From contig NZ_RCOG02000007.1 of the NCBI RefSeq assembly GCF_009663685.2, positions 1-64,000 of the forward strand: a stretch of 64,000 bases of DNA. Direction: 5' to 3'. Of this stretch, positions 61,510-64,000 are shown piece by piece; positions within the stretch are counted from its first letter, which is position 1, and each line of letters begins with the position of its first letter. Made by a program: the position numbers and the translations under genes. The notes under the pieces were generated by a model, which did no database searches, had not been told where the DNA came from, and was given only the letters and a program-made list of their open reading frames with translations. This stretch comes from Cupriavidus sp. U2 (GTDB taxonomy: Bacteria; Pseudomonadota; Gammaproteobacteria; Burkholderiales; Burkholderiaceae).

Positions 61510-62961
61510 TTAATCGTTCGGAGCGTCTCGAAGCTGTCGCATGGGGCGTCCATGGCTGTAATAGTCAAAGTAATGGTCCCCGCCCGCCAAGGCCAAGATG
61601 ATCCGATGCAGCAATACTGTGAGGAGCTTGTTTTCTCGAATCAGACGAATTGGGTCTTGCGAAGAGGTGCCCGCCCCGTGTGCGGCTCTGTTCCGGTTGC
61701 GCCAGGCCGACTTCTCCAGTTCAGTCGTCTGCAGATCGAGGCCGGAGAGAAAGCGCTCCATTAGTACATTCTGTGGTGCGGTATTTAGCCCATTGATCTT
61801 CCGATCCAGCAATTCCTTAATCTCCTCCGGAAGATTCGCTTCCTGGATGCAGGCACTCAGATTCTCTCGCAGTTGTTGCCAATCCTTGTTGTTTGTCACG
61901 AGACGCGAATCCAACTTGGTCGTGGCACGACCGTACCACGACTTTTGCAAGCCCTCAATCGTTGCGCCCAGATGCGCGGCTGCCATATGCACGGGCGCAG
62001 CTAGAGAATGCCAATAATTCCAGAAGACGGTACGCAGGTGATAGGCGTCGTATAGATTCAACAGCGTGGCGAGCTGCTTAGTTAGTCTTTCCTCTGTCAG
62101 TTCGGGAATGAACTTCAATCCGAGTGGAGCGGGCAGCCATCCTTGTAGTCGATCCGCTTCCTTGACAAGGGCATGCCCACTACTCGCGCTGAAGGCCACG
62201 GGTCGCCAAGCGTCATCGAAGGAAGTCCATCCTAAATAGATGAGGTAGCTACCGAGACAGAACGACAGACGGTCCCGAATCTTCCGCCGAAGTTCGTCAT
62301 CCGGTGCTCCGATATACAGGATGTAGCCTGGTCTGCGTATGAAATTCGGCTGCGCTCTTGACGTACCTATGACTATGTCGAGGCCGTGAATGCGCAGGTG
62401 AACGCATGAGCGTGCGCTACTGCCGGTCTCGTCTGCAGCGGTTTGAATGATGTCTCCGCGCTTGCCTTGCAGCACGCGTGTTGTGCTGGTGACTTCGTTA
62501 AAGGTATCGAGATCCGGCCATCCTGCGTTCTTCGGCATGTTCTCGTACCATTCGATCAAATACTTCGCCGGCTTCTTGTTCAAACTTTCCCAGCGGAGTT
62601 GATGGCATTGGGATTCTTCCCTTGTCTCTCCGTTGCGATCTCTGTCCCATTTTCGGCTGTGCTGCAGTGGTATGACGCCGCTAGCGATGGCCACTGCTCC
62701 ACTGTACCCTTCAATTCGGACCTCGTCCTCCGCTTCATAGACGGTGCCTGCGGCTCTTTCCTCGTGTACAGACGCACTGTTTCCGGCAGAGACAGTTTCG
62801 AAGACGAGTCGTAATTCATCATCTCTACGAAACGAGAAATGAGCCACAGGTCCATGCAAGGGACCATGGTCTACAACCCCATAGGTACCGTTGTTGAGGA
62901 TAGCTTCACAGCATTCCCAGTCGAAACAAGTCCCACGGGAATTTTGGTCTATTTTTGGCAT
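61510..62961 (-). CDS. HEPN-type protein, ApeA-like architecture
   Basis: The ATG at 62961 has AGGA 6 bases upstream and is preferred to the one at 62979. The 483-residue protein has a beta-rich N-terminal half and a helical C-terminal domain with the R-x4-H motif R423-NRAA-H428 ('AWRNRNRAAHGAG'). A long helix 'LIRENKLLTVLLHRIILALA' follows. This matches HEPN ribonuclease domains, and a large beta-rich domain before a C-terminal HEPN recalls ApeA, an abortive-infection effector. The N-terminal domain could sense phage or host damage. The motif is seen in the sequence. The ApeA link is by architecture only. Confidence 0.65.
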   Translation of the reverse strand: MPKIDQNSRGTCFDWECCEAILNNGTYGVVDHGPLHGPVAHFSFRRDDELRLVFETVSAGNSASVHEERAAGTVYEAEDEVRIEGYSGAVAIASGVIPLQHSRKWDRDRNGETREESQCHQLRWESLNKKPAKYLIEWYENMPKNAGWPDLDTFNEVTSTTRVLQGKRGDIIQTAADETGSSARSCVHLRIHGLDIVIGTSRAQPNFIRRPGYILYIGAPDDELRRKIRDRLSFCLGSYLIYLGWTSFDDAWRPVAFSASSGHALVKEADRLQGWLPAPLGLKFIPELTEERLTKQLATLLNLYDAYHLRTVFWNYWHSLAAPVHMAAAHLGATIEGLQKSWYGRATTKLDSRLVTNNKDWQQLRENLSACIQEANLPEEIKELLDRKINGLNTAPQNVLMERFLSGLDLQTTELEKSAWRNRNRAAHGAGTSSQDPIRLIRENKLLTVLLHRIILALAGGDHYFDYYSHGRPMRQLRDAPND

Positions 62962-63092
62962 TGTCTTCCTGTAGGTCATTTACTTCGCAACCAAACTGGT
63001 GGCTGCGTGGGTGGTGCCGGGGAAACCCAGAAGCAGTGAACCAACATCTGCCCAGTTCGTCAGCGGCAATGCCGCGGGCCAGCGGATAGCTT

Positions 63093-64000
63093 CTACTTTA
63101 CGACGCGTGCCAGCACAAGGGTTTCGCCGGTTTCCTGTACGCGATGTAGTTCGAGCGAGATCTGTCTACCTTCCGCCTCCATCGGGGAAAAAGACACGAT
63201 CTCCGATATAGGAAGCTCGGCCCCGAGACGCGAGTAGGTGGAGACCTCATGAACGGGCAATGATGTAGCTTCGATGCGGACGGTTCCTATGAATTCGATC
63301 CTGGCTATCTGAATAGGGCCGAGGTTGGTGTCGATGACGTAGCGATCGTCTTCGGGATATTCGGCATTCAATTGCGTTCTTCTTGGCCCGGCGCCAGGCG
63401 CAAGTCCTTCATGCAACGATTCGATAGAGGATGCGACGTGCACGAATGCATTTGCCGGGGTCGTACTTACGCCATGTCGAACCGAGCGCAGGAAGGCAGT
63501 CGCGCCATTTGCTTGGTTCATCGATTCCCCGAGTGCGGCCAATGTTTCCGCGGTTTGGCCAGGCGCAGGATGCAATATCGCGGACTTCAGATCGTAGGAT
63601 CTTGTAATCTGAGTAATGGCCTTCATCGACAGCCATGATTCGACATCATCGACTTGCTTGCGTGCCAGGACGCGCAGTTCGATTCCATGACCTTCAGCGA
63701 GTGCCACGGCCGCAGGGGCGAAACCCGTTGTTGAGACCGCCGTCACCTTGCCGAAGTTGAAGCGGGTTCGACGACCAATTAGCTGTTCTATCCACGCAGA
63801 GGGTGCAGGCCCATGGCTGGGGCGGTCTCGACACTCTAGCAGCCATGTCATTTCGGTACTGCCGAAGCGGCCCGAGACGAAAATGTCGAACTCGGCGACA
63901 GGGCTCCCGTCGCTGTCGAAGATTTTCTTGCTTTGCTCGATTGTAAAACCCTCGCCCATGAAGTATTCCTCGATCGTCTTAACAAGACTTTCCAGGCGCT
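63093..64000 (-). CDS. Mrr-like restriction-endonuclease-fold protein, partial (5' end beyond window)
   Basis: The frame stays open to the window edge. The codons before the Met at 63959 encode RLESLVKTIEEYF, natural for this family, so the true start is beyond 64000. The N-terminal 100 residues show an Mrr-type nuclease core: 'SDGSPVAEFDIFVSG', then 'TWLLECRDRPS' and 'VTAVSTTGFAPAAVALAEG'. In active Mrr enzymes the second motif is E-x-K. Here it is E-C-R, so catalysis may be altered. The remaining 190 residues are a beta-rich domain of unknown role. With the HEPN gene it suggests a defence island. Confidence 0.7.
   Translation of the reverse strand, partial: RLESLVKTIEEYFMGEGFTIEQSKKIFDSDGSPVAEFDIFVSGRFGSTEMTWLLECRDRPSHGPAPSAWIEQLIGRRTRFNFGKVTAVSTTGFAPAAVALAEGHGIELRVLARKQVDDVESWLSMKAITQITRSYDLKSAILHPAPGQTAETLAALGESMNQANGATAFLRSVRHGVSTTPANAFVHVASSIESLHEGLAPGAGPRRTQLNAEYPEDDRYVIDTNLGPIQIARIEFIGTVRIEATSLPVHEVSTYSRLGAELPISEIVSFSPMEAEGRQISLELHRVQETGETLVLARVVK

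Noticed and set aside
1-64000. CRISPR arrays, tRNA or rRNA genes, replication or conjugation genes
   Set aside because: I looked for regularly spaced repeats, tRNA cloverleaf strings, rRNA signatures, and Rep, Par or Tra-type proteins. None was found in the window.

Overview
The window reads as one stretch of a betaproteobacterial replicon, most likely Cupriavidus (C. metallidurans or a close relative), probably a megaplasmid, a chromid or a large genomic island. The reasons are the high GC content, Burkholderiales-type porins and a DUF4148 protein, and a complete czc cobalt-zinc-cadmium cluster. Its gene order and protein lengths (CzcC 418, CzcB 520, CzcA 1063, CzcD 316, CzcS 476 residues) match what I remember of the C. 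metallidurans plasmid-borne czc region. No replication, partition or conjugation genes are visible, so the replicon type is an inference.

Layout. 1-15.2 kb: an accessory segment that starts with a decayed IS4-type transposase. It carries a DUF932 protein, a three-gene operon with a bactofilin, a protein resembling phage recombination directionality factors, a divergent SbcD/SbcC pair, a PP-loop reductase-like protein and several unknown genes. Most genes here are preceded by a GC-rich hairpin, often of terminator type. 15.9-20.3 kb: a DUF4148 protein, two paralogous PhoA-type alkaline phosphatases and a secreted protein of unknown function. 20.4-21.7 kb: a lone PIN-like protein and a short MgtC. 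22.0-33.1 kb: czcN, a small membrane protein, czcI-C-B-A, a terminator, czcD-R-S and czcE. 33.3-39.1 kb: a small secreted repeat protein, a porin, an orphan flgB-like gene, a PIB4-type ATPase (czcP-like) and a zinc-ribbon protein behind a MerR-type promoter. 39.2-44.4 kb: an overlapping gtrB/gtrA/ArnT-like operon, a membrane-anchored LuxR-type regulator, a short MscS channel and a 43-residue His/Cys peptide.

44.9-55.2 kb: a catabolic operon with a Rieske oxygenase, an aldehyde dehydrogenase, a rubredoxin fused to its reductase, a glycine-oxidase-type flavoenzyme and a cupin, followed by a LysR regulator, an MFS transporter, a small membrane protein and a second porin. It probably takes up and oxidises a quaternary or substituted amine, but the substrate cannot be read from sequence. 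55.8-60.2 kb: a His-tailed DMT exporter, two small unknown genes, an MHS-type transporter and a nitrilase-family gene that has lost its 5' end. 60.2-64 kb: a stretch that looks lower in GC and resembles the edge of a defence island, with a 5'-truncated two-helix membrane protein, an unknown protein, a HEPN-type protein and an Mrr-like nuclease that runs off the window.

The metal genes form a layered system. CzcP and CzcD move Zn/Cd/Co from cytoplasm to periplasm, CzcCBA exports from the periplasm, CzcI and CzcRS regulate, and CzcE is a periplasmic metal-binding protein. The best candidates for undescribed biology are the right-edge defence genes, the bactofilin operon in a mobile segment, the variant SbcD-like nuclease, and the MerR-controlled zinc-ribbon protein.
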